Shown: positions 1-11,417 of the stretch, one piece after another
Layout: each line of letters opens with the position of its first letter
How positions within the stretch are numbered: the stretch's first letter is position 1
From: Acanthaster planci
Taxonomy: Eukaryota; Echinodermata; Asteroidea; Valvatida; Acanthasteridae
Direction of reading: 5' to 3'
DNA length: 23,362 bases
Assembly (NCBI RefSeq): GCF_001949145.1
Contig: NW_019091539.1
Location: forward strand, 372,322 to 395,683
Notes under the pieces: model-generated
Database searches by the model: none
What the model was told of the DNA's origin: nothing
Seen by the model: only the letters and a program-made list of their open reading frames with translations
Translations under genes and position numbers: made by a program

Positions 1-1
1 T

Positions 2-112
2 AATTACCAGGGTGCACCCTTGGTGAAAGGTCATCGTGATAGGACAGCGGCGATGGTGGGCCGCAAGCAGGTTGTGACGCAACAGGCGACGGAGGAAACG
101 GTGTTTAATTAA
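2..112 (+). CDS. Possible C-terminal exon fragment of an upstream gene (weak)
   Basis: The frame starting at base 2 is open from the window edge for 36 codons and ends at a TAA. It reads as a mixed, mostly hydrophilic peptide that ends in ATEETVFN. A possible acceptor (taattaccag) ends at base 10, and from there the frame would start GAPLVKGHRD. The stretch is richer in CpG and GC than the flank, which is what first suggests coding. I recognise no domain, and a 36-codon run next to an edge can arise by chance. If real, it is the end of a plus-strand gene lying to the left. Confidence 0.2.
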   Translation, partial: NYQGAPLVKGHRDRTAAMVGRKQVVTQQATEETVFN

Positions 113-1231
113 CTGGCGCGGTGGAAAGGTGAACATAACAGCACAAACCCAAACGGGTGGTGGCGTGACGAAATAGAATGATCGTACTGTCGCTTCGCGC
201 TGTTGCGTCGTATAAGCAGTTGTGGCAAATGGTGCGCCAAATACACAGTAATAAAAATTCTGTGACCGAACACGCTAAAACCGACGCGTCGTGTTGAATT
301 CAACACTTTCATTTATCTATGCATACATGAATCACGTTTGCACGGGCAAAAGTTAGGCACTGGGCTATGCCGATGCAAACTACCGTTTTTATTAAATGCG
401 ATAAATTCATAATTACCAACGGGCATGATATGCATTGTGTTGATAAATTCAGCAATTTTACAACTGAAACCATCCAATCATGGGCGTTAAAAGCGTACGC
501 ATCCTTATGAGGTCAATGACCCATTAATAATTTCGAACATTTTCGGAAGGGCTGAACACCTCCAAGTTTCGTCAGGGTACGGGTAGGGAACAAGACAGGA
601 ATTTACTTCACAACATCACGTTTTTAGTACAATTTGAAAAAAAAAATCAAATAGTTAAATTGCAATTTCACACACAAACATTGGTCTCGTAAAAATACAT
701 GGCTGGATTTTTCCCTTAAGAATCACCTCGGTATACTGTCCAATCTAAGGCTGAATCCTTGTGCCATTTCAAGTAGGCCTATCGTTTTCATTGAAAACGC
801 AGGCCGGTATTGCACGAAACAAATATGGCGAGAGTAAATAGCCCCATTTATATTATACTCGTAATAAAATATACATCTACCCCTTTTTGAAAGTGCTTTT
901 AAGTCGCAATTTAGGCCACACTTTGGATTTTAGGCATGTTCAATACTCACAGACCCAAATATCGCTACACGTTGTGAAATTAATGCCTCTTGTGCAAACT
1001 CACTGAGGGTTCATTACAAGCCAATTAATCAATTTAAAATGACAAGTTAATGAGTAAACGGCGAGCTCGAAGACCGTCAGGCAGTCAGATATACACGATG
1101 CTTACGATAAACTGCCGTGCAAATTAAGAATTTCCTGCCCAGCATTATGATTATCGTTACAATCTCGTGTGCGTTTTTATGATTAGGCCTCTGTCTGATC
1201 ACTGACGCTCTCTCTTTTTTGCCCTTTGCAG
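113..1231. other. No gene seen
   Basis: This AT-rich sequence has only short open frames, including one of 67 codons on the minus strand at 109-312 that shows no recognisable motif. It contains one TAGGCCTA word at 774-781. I see no repeat array or RNA gene. The segment may be intergenic or may be the intron of an unresolved plus-strand gene. Confidence 0.5.
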
Positions 1232-1321
1232 AAGGCCGGTGGATATGTTGATGGCCAGTCATTGCCTAATTCACCTCGTTGGAGACAAAGCTTTCCAGAA
1301 CACTGGAACCTTGGAAATTAA
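1232..1321 (+). CDS. Weak candidate exon after a good splice acceptor
   Basis: A pyrimidine tract with a CAG (tctcttttttgccctttgcag) ends at 1231 and makes a strong-looking acceptor. Reading directly from 1232, 29 codons stay open to a TAA and end in SFPEHWNLGN. The next frame, from 1233, is open for 33 codons to a TGA at 1332, so the frame cannot be decided. No convincing donor follows. I do not recognise the peptide, and no junction to the gene at 2280 can be shown. Chance acceptor-like tracts are common in such DNA. Confidence 0.15.
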   Translation, partial: KAGGYVDGQSLPNSPRWRQSFPEHWNLGN

Positions 1322-2279
1322 TCATCTCTTCTGAAAATGACGGGACAGAGATTGACAAAAACTACAAAGGGGCCACTTCTGTTCCAGCACGCGGCCCAAT
1401 TCAGTCGCTGACCTCGAATTGGTCGTTAGGATACAGATCGAAAATACCATCGGGGCCTCTAAATCACTGCACAATATTGATCCTAATGCATTCCATCTCA
1501 AATAGTGAGTGTTCCACCGAAGAAACGGATTCACTTTTAATTGGATGAGAGGGGATTTCATTGACGCTGCCCTGATCAACTTTGTGCAACATTAATGGCT
1601 AACCACGCAGGAGTCCTCGTTGAGGCCAACCATTCCATAATAAAATCTGGCATTTTTATCGTGTTCAGTCGCTTCGAGTATATAGTTGGGACTGGATGTA
1701 GCGCACCATTTGACGACTGCTTTAAAGCGAACTCGCGAGTAATTCAGTAGTCAAGATATTTCGAGCAAGACTGCATGTAGAGAAATCTGCTTCAAACGCT
1801 GGGAAAAGAATTTGCCACGATGGAGCCACTGGAGTAAGATAAATACACTGTACAGTAAACTGGGAAATTTCAAAGGTATTTTTGTCTCCAAACCTACGGA
1901 CTCATTACCACTGAAATCTGAAGACAACCTGCGGTTATTGATTTTTCTTTGACAGTTTACTGCGATAACGTGCTTCAGCACTGACTGTTTTTGTTCGAAT
2001 GCTTTTCCGCGAGAGGAACTAGACAAAAACTGGAGATTTGTAGTGATTCCCAAATCATGGTCCGGATCATTGCCCTATCCAATTTAGCCCCAGGTACTAC
2101 ATGCTGAGCCTTGTCAGGTGTTTTGTCGCCGTCACATTCTACAAACATCATTATTAACGCTCCCACGCTAACTATTCGGCCTCGTTTGGCGTTCCATGAA
2201 TGCTCGATCTGGTTAAGACCATTTCTTGGTCTTCTTTGAGCCACCAGTGCAAGGTGTTTTGGAGAAATCTGCATCACGC
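1322..2279. other. No confident gene; upstream flank of the 2280-3929 gene
   Basis: Overlapping short frames on both strands here (100 codons or fewer) have no domain-like content. Just before the long reading frame, an acceptor-like site (tcttctttgagccaccag) ends at 2247, and the frame stays open from 2217 onward. The gene could therefore begin either at the ATG at 2280 or in an exon spliced in around 2248. I saw no clear promoter. Confidence 0.4.
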
Positions 2280-3929
2280 ATGGAGGGAGACGGTCGTTGG
2301 GCTACTCCGGTCGTGCGACCGAGGCCACCTTTTAGTAGGCGAGCAAGAAGTTATTCAACCCCCACAGGAGTGTACTTCACAAAGACGGAATTACAACTGG
2401 ATGAGAGATTGGAGTCGCTTAGCAACACCGCGGCTGATTATGAAAACCAGTGGGCTAATCATCATGCAACAACGGGGAGGTTACAAGCTAACAGTGAGCA
2501 AGCATATCCCACTGGAAAAGCGGCTTATGGGGAGCTTAAGACTAAGGTTTACATGACGAGGACGAATCAAAGACCAGCTCACAGTAAGAGTTTCTCGGGT
2601 GCAGATTTTGTTCAGGGTGAGAGGTTGGATAAACAGTGGGCCCTCGGGCGCCACCGGGCAGTGTCAGGCGGCAGCAACGGGAGCAGTCATGAAGCTGAGA
2701 ATTCCAGGTCGTCATTACTGACTGGCCCGGGGAAACACCTTTACCCCCATCGACAGCTCACCATGCAGCTGGCTGAGGAAGCGTTGCCAGGCTCCCGCAA
2801 CAAGAGGCGACCAGGACCGCAAGACAGGACACCTGCGTTGAATATCGATGACGGGGAGGTGTTCTACGCACACAGCCACGTGCCATCACCGTTATCATCA
2901 TCGCCATCATCGACATCATCAGCAGCATCGCGTGTAAACACCGTCAGCGATACGTCGCACGACATTAGCTCGAGACCACCGATCTCGCCTCAGCAACGTA
3001 GGGCCAGGCGGCAGAGCTCGGCAGGTGAATCCGCCAGCAGCCTGGTGACGTCTCTCGGACGTAATTTACGCGACACTTCAAGTGGCAGAGGCAGAAGGAA
3101 GTCCACGTCAGTTTTGCCGTCCATCACGGGCATGACGAGTCCTCAACCCCCTCTACATTCCCACCATGGACCGGGCTCTCGTAGAGGCCTGGCAGCATTG
3201 GGGCCTGGGAGCTTACTGAGACGGTCCTTGCCAGAGGAAAGCAATGACGACGAGGAGGACGCAAATTCCGTGCACGCTGAATCGCGCTTGCTAACTCGTA
3301 AGAAGAAAATCAGCACCAATGTGAGTCGGGAGTACAGGCGGGCGATGGATGAATTAACAATCTCAGACCCAAAACCAACCCCTCCAGTTGGTAAACGTTT
3401 ACTGAGCAAGAGATGGAGTTCTCTACAGTCATCGGTTCTTTCGAAGAACACCAAGGATTTGGTGAAACCCAGCGGGGGTGACAGGTCAGCAAATGCAGAT
3501 GGGTTAAACAAGATGTCCCAGGACAGTAAACTTGAGCAAATGGGTGACTCTAACAATAACAGTTCGGACAAACAGAGAAACCGAGGCTGGGAGATTGTCC
3601 GGGACAACCTGAAGACCATCGCAGACATGGCTCCTAAAGACAGCATCGATTCCAAGCCACTCACCTTCCGCAACATCGCCGATTTGGTTAAGGCAAAGGA
3701 GTTCCGCCTCATGATGAAGCGGCGGGCAAGCTTCATCGAGAATGGACGGTTTCAGTTCGAGGAGGCCAAACAGGACTTATACCGACGATACCGCAGTGGG
3801 GCCGCTGGTAACCTAGCCCCCACCGCCCCGTCTGAGAGCCACGGTAATATCGGTCGAAAGACAGACGGTGGTGTTGCAACGCGTGTAGTTAACAGGAGAA
3901 AATTCGTTGGTCTTTCTGGGAGCATTTGA
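2280..3929 (+). CDS. Unrecognised 549-residue disordered, Ser/Arg-rich protein (possibly a last exon)
   Basis: I do not recognise this protein. From the first in-frame ATG it has 549 codons and ends in TGA. The in-frame stop before it is at 2214-2216, so up to 21 codons upstream are also open. If the acceptor-like site ending at 2247 is used, this is a 3' exon entered in phase 1 and the true N-terminus is elsewhere. The N-terminus is basic (RPRPPFSRRARSYSTP). Residues about 200-230 are a serine-rich tract encoded by a TCA/ATC-like trinucleotide run. An acidic patch (EESNDDEEDANS) lies near residue 319, just before the basic LLTRKKK. Residues about 435-505 look folded: RGWEIVRDNLKTIADMA, then FRNIADLVKAKEFRLMMKRR and a Glu/Gln-rich stretch ending in DLYRRYR, all of helical character. 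There are no membrane segments, signal peptide or cysteine motifs. Coding is supported by length, by even amino-acid use and by the drop in AT content. Function is unknown; a cytoskeletal or nuclear scaffold role would be a guess. Confidence 0.75.
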   Translation: MEGDGRWATPVVRPRPPFSRRARSYSTPTGVYFTKTELQLDERLESLSNTAADYENQWANHHATTGRLQANSEQAYPTGKAAYGELKTKVYMTRTNQRPAHSKSFSGADFVQGERLDKQWALGRHRAVSGGSNGSSHEAENSRSSLLTGPGKHLYPHRQLTMQLAEEALPGSRNKRRPGPQDRTPALNIDDGEVFYAHSHVPSPLSSSPSSTSSAASRVNTVSDTSHDISSRPPISPQQRRARRQSSAGESASSLVTSLGRNLRDTSSGRGRRKSTSVLPSITGMTSPQPPLHSHHGPGSRRGLAALGPGSLLRRSLPEESNDDEEDANSVHAESRLLTRKKKISTNVSREYRRAMDELTISDPKPTPPVGKRLLSKRWSSLQSSVLSKNTKDLVKPSGGDRSANADGLNKMSQDSKLEQMGDSNNNSSDKQRNRGWEIVRDNLKTIADMAPKDSIDSKPLTFRNIADLVKAKEFRLMMKRRASFIENGRFQFEEAKQDLYRRYRSGAAGNLAPTAPSESHGNIGRKTDGGVATRVVNRRKFVGLSGSI

Positions 3930-4400
3930 ACAAATTTGTAAATATCTTTTTTTATTCCGAAGTACTGACTCATATGCCCTTATTTATAAGGTATCAAATC
4001 TTGAGAGTACTCGTATCAATTTCTTTTGTCAAAATGAGATCATGGCACCGTTGATTTTTTTTGTCAGTTGCACAATGCCATCAATATTAGCGAAAATAGC
4101 CAGTTTTCTTTCTTTTTTTCTTTACGAAGCTCAAAATCACAAGGGTCGTGCAAAACCCTTCAAAAGGCAAATCTGTTTGGAAAGTATACGCCTTGTATAT
4201 GTTACATTATAGCATGAAAATCTCACCGGTTTATCATCTTATCATATTATGTAGGCATAATATATCTTTAAGAACTTGTAAATATTTACAGTGGATTTTT
4301 AAGGTCTATTTATTTGTCAATGTGCCTCAATATAATGTAATACACAGCATTAACTGCTGTATTATTATGCTATTAAAGAATTTAAGCTTAGTAGTTGAGT
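3930..4400 (+). promoter_or_regulatory. Probable 3' UTR with two Pumilio-type motifs
   Basis: The sequence turns AT-rich immediately after the stop codon. The word TGTAAATA occurs twice, at 3937-3944 (8 bp past the stop) and at 4277-4284. It matches the consensus UGUANAUA bound by PUF-family proteins, which repress or localise mRNAs. The motif matches are seen; binding is inferred. The word is short enough for chance matches in AT-rich DNA. The UTR end is set by the ATTAAA at 4372. Confidence 0.35.
4372..4377 (+). terminator. Candidate poly(A) signal ATTAAA
   Basis: ATTAAA is the commonest variant of AATAAA. It lies about 440 bp after the stop of the gene at 2280-3929. A GT-rich stretch (tagtagttgagttttgagg) follows about 15-30 bp downstream, as expected for a cleavage region. 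Confidence 0.35.
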
Positions 4401-7290
4401 TTTGAGGAAAAACGGGAATATGTGTATGCACAAAAACCCAGAAATGGGCAGACAGTAAAATTCGGGGGGAAAGCGGCCTGAGGTATTCATTTTGAAAGGA
4501 AAATTTCACACAGTCCTTTTACCTAAACTTTTATTTTCTGATCTGTAAGATTTCGCCATGCAGGGAAACAAACTTCAATAATTGCAGACTTTGTGTTTTA
4601 TCTCACCTCCTTTCGTGACTGATTAATTCATTTAAAATGAAGTAACGGGTAAAACACCATCTGGAAAGCAGATGGTCCAGCCTCGATTCACAGTACTTTT
4701 TATGTTGACACAAACAAGGCCGGTGAAATATTTAACAGGACCACGGCAGATTATAAAATCAGGGTACATCGTTGGAACTAATACATCAGAAAAATGTCAG
4801 AAATGACTTCCAGTATGACGACGAAAGCCAGTGGCACAAAACTCCCCTACCAACAGAAAAACATTTTTGTAGATTAGAAATTCCAATTTTTCGATTTTAC
4901 TAGCTGCAAATAATATTAATTGTCAGACTTTCACCAATAATGAGTTTCTTGATGGTGAAACATGCCTGCATGTACATACGGCATTACCCATGACGGATAG
5001 TAATGGCGCACACCGCCTTTAAGTTTTACAGCGTCCTGTCCTTAGTTAACACGTTGTGGTGTTTATTTTTTAAAGATTGTGCTGAAATTGTGGGCAGGCG
5101 AACCACTGTATTAGCAAGCCAAGAAAATACTGGGAAATAATTTCCATTCCAGGCGATATATCTCAACTGTTCTGGTTTAACAGTAATATTTGGTGCAATA
5201 TATTCCACTGACTTCATTTTAACGAGACAATCTGACTTAAAAGTGTGGTGTAATTAGATTGAAAATGCCGAGCGATAGGTAAACATCTGTATATTGATTG
5301 TAGGAGATGTTAGTTAATCATTAACTGGTCATTAAACAGAACACAATTATCACGCACTCGTTCTGCGTCACGAATATTTGTCTTTATTCAACAAAATGGC
5401 ATATTGTGGAAGATATACTGTATTTTCTTCTTTCTTTGAAGAGCAAAAAATTTAGAAAAGCAGAAGTGGCCACGAAACCAAACAAAACACAGCAATGTTG
5501 ACACAAGAAGTCGTTCTATTCATTATGATTAAAGCATGTTGGTGTTATGGCGGACGTTGAAGTGAAGACTCCAAGGTGAGACCGTACATTAGGCCGAGTG
5601 GCTTTCAGGCGCCTCTCACAAATCCAAACAAATGGTGTCTTTTTTGAAGTAGTTCTTGGTTGTCCGTGCTTCGGTTTAAAGAACTTCAAGTAGCTTGGCA
5701 ACAAAAACATCGGTCCGTAATCCGCGGCCAGGTTATAAATACCACCGCTGTATTCACTCGTCTTGTCCCTAGCAATAATCTCCTTCCAGTAAATCCTCGA
5801 GTTTTATTGAGGACGAAGCTTAAGACACCGTGGGACAGTTACATACACGAAGCGACAGGAAATCCTGCCACATGCATTTGTTAGTGGATTAGATGCATGA
5901 TTTTGCTTCCCTTTCTCACCGTAGGCCTACTTACTATTTCTACTTGCGTCGAACAACTATACCCCGAACAACGACCTCATTGCCATACATTACAACTTTA
6001 CAAGAAGTGGCACGGCAGATCCTGTTAGCCGCCAGCAGGCCCCCACCACACGACTGACGTCGCTCCCGTGGACGCCCCCGACCATAGGCCTACCAGGGTG
6101 CGGCAGGTCGACCAGGTCCGACCAAAGCACCACTTGATGGACCTGGCTCCAAACCGACAGGCCTATAGAGAGTTTGCCATGCGATGCCAAGTCAAGTAAA
6201 AAGTGCTGACAAATTATTATTCAATGAGAAAAACGCGCTTCAATCTTTCATCGTATCTTATACAGTCAACAATTACAGCGTACATCGAGCACGGCTCTTT
6301 TCTCGCAATTTCTGCAAGTACAGTATTCATATCCAGTAGAACTTAAACCATGCAATGATAACACTTCAGTAATTAATAAAATGGTGTCCCGATCACCACA
6401 GGAAAAACTTTCCGCTTTACCCCTATTTTCTAGAGCACCATTCTCACTCAAAACATTGTCATCTTGTTTTGAACCCAAATGGAAGGTTTCACAGCGCGTA
6501 AAAGAGATGGTCGAGCGATGACGTGCATGGACACGCTTTGGCCTTGTATGATAACGGGTACCGAACTCCGAGATGACGACGGATCAGCTGCAAGCCTAAT
6601 CTATTCCTGGGGAATGCAATCAGATTCACGGCAGCAGCATGTGGTCGGGAATGAATAACAAAAGAGGATGTTAGGCGTGGACTTCTCACTCACTGTTGAC
6701 AATACTTTAATAGAAACTTCTTGCAAACAAATATTTGATCAACATTATTTGTTGACGACTTCCACGATGAGCTAGGCTTGATGATAGAAATTCGTCCAAA
6801 AAGGATTCTCCATCACCACATGAAGAATTACTGCGAGAAACACCCCAAGTCACGTGATAGGACTGATGGGTATGGATATACATGTGAATATTTTGTTCTT
6901 CGAATTCTCAAATGGTTGGAAAATTCTGGGACGCAACTCCCTTGGGCAAATTCTTGGCAGAACGTCAGATTACAAGTGACAACGTATACAATTAAGCGAA
7001 CTGAAATTGGCCTTATTCACAAGGATGGCATTTGTTTTATCTTGTTCTCCGAATTCATCATTCTTATTCAATATAATCTGGTAAATGAGCTGGTGCCAGT
7101 CTATTTTGGAGTTCCAAACCTCACATTAATTTTTTCATGTGACTTAAATCATTTGGGGATAGTTTATTAAAATTTGGAATTATTCTAAACAAAACAGGCA
7201 TGAATTTATATAAACTGTTATTTTGTCGTTATTTTTACTCTCAGGATCCAAAATTGGAAAACTTAACCTCACTTTCAATTCAAGATAGTC
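4401..7290. other. Gene-free spacer, first part
   Basis: I see no coding region, RNA gene or array here. A short perfect hairpin (ccatctg-gaaag-cagatgg) lies near 4661-4679. TAGGCCTA occurs at 5922 and 6085. About 6000-6170 is a visibly GC-rich pocket with an open minus-strand frame (5990-6190, 66 codons) that lacks any recognisable motif. The longest plus-strand frame, 6778-7170 (130 codons), looks like chance read-through of AT-rich DNA. Confidence 0.5.
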
Positions 7291-7350
7291 ATCACATGAT
7301 TACAGTCTATTGCAAATGTTAACATTTGCAATAGACTGTTGTCATGTGAT
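7291..7350. repeat. 60-bp near-perfect palindrome
   Basis: The left arm (7291-7320) and right arm (7321-7350) are reverse complements over 30 bp with two adjacent mismatches, and no spacer separates them. The centre reads aaatgttaacattt. Pairing does not continue past the arms. It may be a fold-back transposon remnant or a cruciform-forming sequence. No small RNA function can be inferred, because a zero-loop hairpin is unlike a microRNA precursor. Confidence 0.9.
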
Positions 7351-10300
7351 TCACTCCAATTTATTCAAAGATACACATGTACATGCCATATTGAGTGCCA
7401 GGTGGACTCTACCATTCGAGTGGGGGTGGGAACATTATTTTCTTCGGAGGGGGAAAGCAAAGTAATTTCTAATTTCAAAAGCAATAAATGCAGACTAACT
7501 TTAAATGAGCATCAGCGTCACAGTCGTGTGGGGAGTGCTTTGTCTAACGAGGTTAATGCCATGGGATATCTGTGTGCACCGATTCAGAATTTCACACTCC
7601 ATTTTTCAATTGATATATTCTGAATAATTAAAGGAATAAACAGAATTAACCTTTACATACAACTTGTGTGTCTGTTGGGGGACTTAGTGGGAAAATTTCT
7701 CCATATCGCCGCCTCTGCCATAATGCGTCACACGCTATGCTTTCTAAGTTCCAACCCCCTGTGATAGGTTTACAGGCCAGACGAGGCACGTCACAGTGCT
7801 TTGTGCTTGCTCCAAATGTTTCTCACCTTTTACGGAATTGGCGCACTTCCCACGGCTTACATACATATATTTAAACCCAAATTCAGCAAGCCCTATTATG
7901 CCCCATTTAGATAACAGTATCGATGTTTATCCAACACGATTTTTCGGCTACTGGAGTTGCTTCACATTTCTGGAGTGGTTTGGATTTGTCACAGTGAATG
8001 ACAACACAGTCTCTTAAGGACTGAGAAATGTGACGAGGCTGATGCATCACTGCCATTCTTACACCCTCTCCAAACTGTCAGCCGCGTAGAGTCACGTTTA
8101 TAAATCAGCCTACTGGAATCTCTAATCGAGCGCGAGCATTGCTGTGAAGTCATAAAGACGGAATTCCATTGTTTTCGGACACGTACGTGACACTTTGGGT
8201 CTGGAAACAGAAGCTGATGACTATGAAGTCGTTCCGATGATGGAATCTGATAACAGTTTGTTGATATATTGAACATGGGGCATCAATTATTTAACCGTGT
8301 CAATGAGGTTTGACAAATAAGTTGATTGAAAACTGGATTGATCCGTTTAAAAGCGGTTGGGTGATCAGGCAATCAATCACTGATTGACTCATTGGCCGAT
8401 TGAATGATGTTATAAAATGGTATAATATCCTGCTGTCCACGTGTAAGGGAATGATTTCTGACGCACTATTCCCCCTTTTCACGAATTCCCAACTTACACC
8501 GTGCGCCGTACTGATGTGAATACATGTACCAGTTTCAATCCAATAATGTTCAGAAACTGTCGGATTCCTGTTGGGAAGCTGAATGCTCACTCGTCCACAT
8601 CGATCGAGTCTATTCACAGGTCACGTCCGATTTCTTTGGCTCTTATTGGTAGATGCTTTTTATGTAACCGATGGCCTAGGTCAACATTTCTGACGTTCTA
8701 GAACGATTGCGTACTAACTGTGGAAAAAAGGTGTACTTATACCCAGAGTTCCTGCTTTTCTTTCAAAAATATCCTGTGAAAGAAATCAGCAGTTGCCAAA
8801 GCTCTCAGACATGCATTGTATAGACGGGAGTGAATGACTAAAAGTAAAGCAGGGGAAGGAAGGACACGAAAGAGCTCCGTGCAAGCTCAGAAATGATTAC
8901 AATAATAGGTACGTACATGTACATGCACACCCGTAGAATGGCCGCGTGGGCCGTATCTCCAATTGATAATTGGCTCTCGTTCCGGGAGATCAGACCGAGA
9001 CCACCATGACTTGTTCAGGTTCCACCATACACAGAAGGTTTATCTTTATAAAATGTCTTTCAATTGCCAAGGCAACAACAGTTTGCCAGTCCCCATGCCC
9101 TTTGAAAGCAATCAATAATGTAAACTATGCTAGAACCGCGAGCTCCGCTTATTAGAAAGCCTACACCTTGCGCTCAATGTTTACCCGCGTAAATTGTCTT
9201 TCTTGGAAGCCCCCCCCCCTTTTCCGCCGCATACAGTGCCTACATACTGCAGAACGCCTGCTGGACTTAGCCCGGATCGCATCAATCATGGCGCGGTACT
9301 TGCGGCTCTTTGTTGCCGTCGCACGGGGATAATTAATTAAAATCGGGGAGGAGTGGTGGCCGATGGAATGGCTCCTGGATTGCAGCTACCCGAGTGGGAA
9401 TTGTGAAAGAACATGGGGGAAAATATTCTGCTAAATGGATGAAATAGAAACGCCCAACATCAAAATCAATGTAAAACGATTCAAAGTTTTACATGCTTTA
9501 TGAATGAAATACATTGAACTATTTACTGATGAATATAGAAACGAGACAAAGTTGATGTTTCATGTGATTTTTTGCTTACATCAAAATAGTATTAAGTACA
9601 ATTTGTTTTAAATGTAGCAAAATGCATTTCAGTCTTCCATCGAATAGTTAGGCCTCTGGCAGGGCTCAACAGGCTTTTATTTGCAACCACAACTGATCAA
9701 CTTCACAACTGAATAAAAAAAATCCGAGCAGACGATATGCATTCAACAGCAGTGAAGACGTTGAAACAAGTCTTCTTTTATTGGTGCAATATTGGAGGTG
9801 ATTATGCGAAGTACAGCAGAGACAATGTGTACATTATCAATGACAAATGCTCATTTTGCAATATTCTTGCTTATTGTTGCATCGACTGGTGACGATGAAA
9901 TGGTACGTTACAGAGTTTTCTCTCGAAAAACCTCTTTAATTCAAGGGAGATGTTTATCAACCCATATCTACAGCAAGGAACAAAAAGTGTCCATTAAACA
10001 ACCTTTTCAGGGCAAATGTTTCATTCCGGATACAGAATATTTTCTACTTTAATAATCTAGGGGGCACCTAACACACACACCCAACCATGTACTTTCCATT
10101 TTGTGTGAAATCCTGTTATTTGTGCTCGATATTGATACTTCACGTAAGAGATGACACACTGCTTTCAACTTTGGGCACGTTTCTTATAAAATTGAAATGA
10201 AATGGCGGCAAACCAACACTGCAAAGCACACACGCAAAGCCCCTTATTAGTGCATTGTCAAGCATAGCAGCACGTACTCACAGAACATAGTGTTTTGTAT

Positions 10301-10875
10301 TGTCATATTCCTTTGGCCTCTTAATGAAATGTGCTACAGAGGGTGTGCATGAGAGCCACCTTTCTGGTAACTGCTGTTGTTAACGGAGGGATAGCACAAA
10401 AGATCTAATCACGTGTGTCCACTCCCTCGGATTGCCATGCACCTCTACTCAATGAAAATCAACGGTCCTGGAAAGAGCACACCCCACATCAAAAGAAGTG
10501 GAGTGTGTTTTTTCCAACACTAACAATACATCTTCATGGTTACCAGAAATATTTATACATTTTATTTCGGCCCTTGATGACACGGTCACATCACAGCAGT
10601 GCGTTTGTGTAAAAATGACAGGTTTAGGAAACTCTAGTCAAGAGAATAGACAGTCTTGTCATTAAGTGGTTAGGTTTCTATGAAGATTTCCACACCCTTT
10701 TACTTTCAAAACTGTTCAAATGCTTCAAAAGTTACAACTTTAATTAACACAACTGTGACCCAAGGTCTATTTCAATCTCATTGGTTCATTGACACATCTA
10801 CAATCATGCATTAAAATGATATTCATCTGCAACCAACTGATCAACTCTAAAATTGAAAATTTAAGGCAATAAAGC
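7351..10875. other. Gene-free spacer, second part
   Basis: No gene is supported here. Visible items are a short palindrome, CCAATT-GAT-AATTGG, at 8959-8973 inside a CpG-containing pocket; a run of ten C at 9210-9219; and a CpG-rich patch at about 9220-9320 followed by a TAATTAATTA word. The similar phrases gcaaccacaactgatcaact (near 9680) and gcaaccaactgatcaact (near 10831) may be traces of a dispersed repeat. Confidence 0.5.
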
Positions 10876-10901
10876 AAAAAAAAAATAATAATAATAATAA
10901 A
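10876..10901. repeat. A-rich / AAT microsatellite
   Basis: A run of A is followed by about five units of ATA/AAT. It is an ordinary simple-sequence repeat. Confidence 0.9.
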
Positions 10902-11417
10902 AGTAAACTAGAAACTGAAAACTGGACGGAAAGCTGAAACAAATTATCTGCACGGATGCAGACAAAAAAGCAGAAAAAAAGCAGAAACAGAGCGGTGTGC
11001 GCAACAGAATACACAAAATACACAAGGCAATATGGGAATGCTTAGGTACATAAAGTGTGTAAAAAATAAATAAGATACATATATATTTATGCAAAATTAA
11101 TGTGATGTGTTATCCAGTTGACTTGACAACGGGTGATCAATACTGTCAATGCACACATTTCATGTGACTGCATTTTCATAACAACTGAGTGTGGAATACC
11201 TTAATAATAACTACCAGAAGAGCTAAATAGTCATTGTTTATTGATTAGGTACCAACAAACAATAGCAAATATGTCAGTTTATGTTTGTGAGATCATTTTT
11301 TAGGCTGAATGCCTCTTAAGCTGTTTCATCTCAATAAGCCTTTTGCGAGTTAACTTTGACCCAAATCTGGTACAATGAGTTCTTTAAATTCACGTAACAT
11401 AACTTTAATTCTCCATA

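Noticed and set aside
1676-1690. TATATAG as a TATA box for the 2280 gene
   Set aside because: The match is short and AT-rich DNA gives many; no initiator or transcript evidence supports it.
3143-3736. 197-codon minus-strand open frame
   Set aside because: It lies wholly inside the plus-strand coding region and has no independent support; it is a shadow of the real frame.
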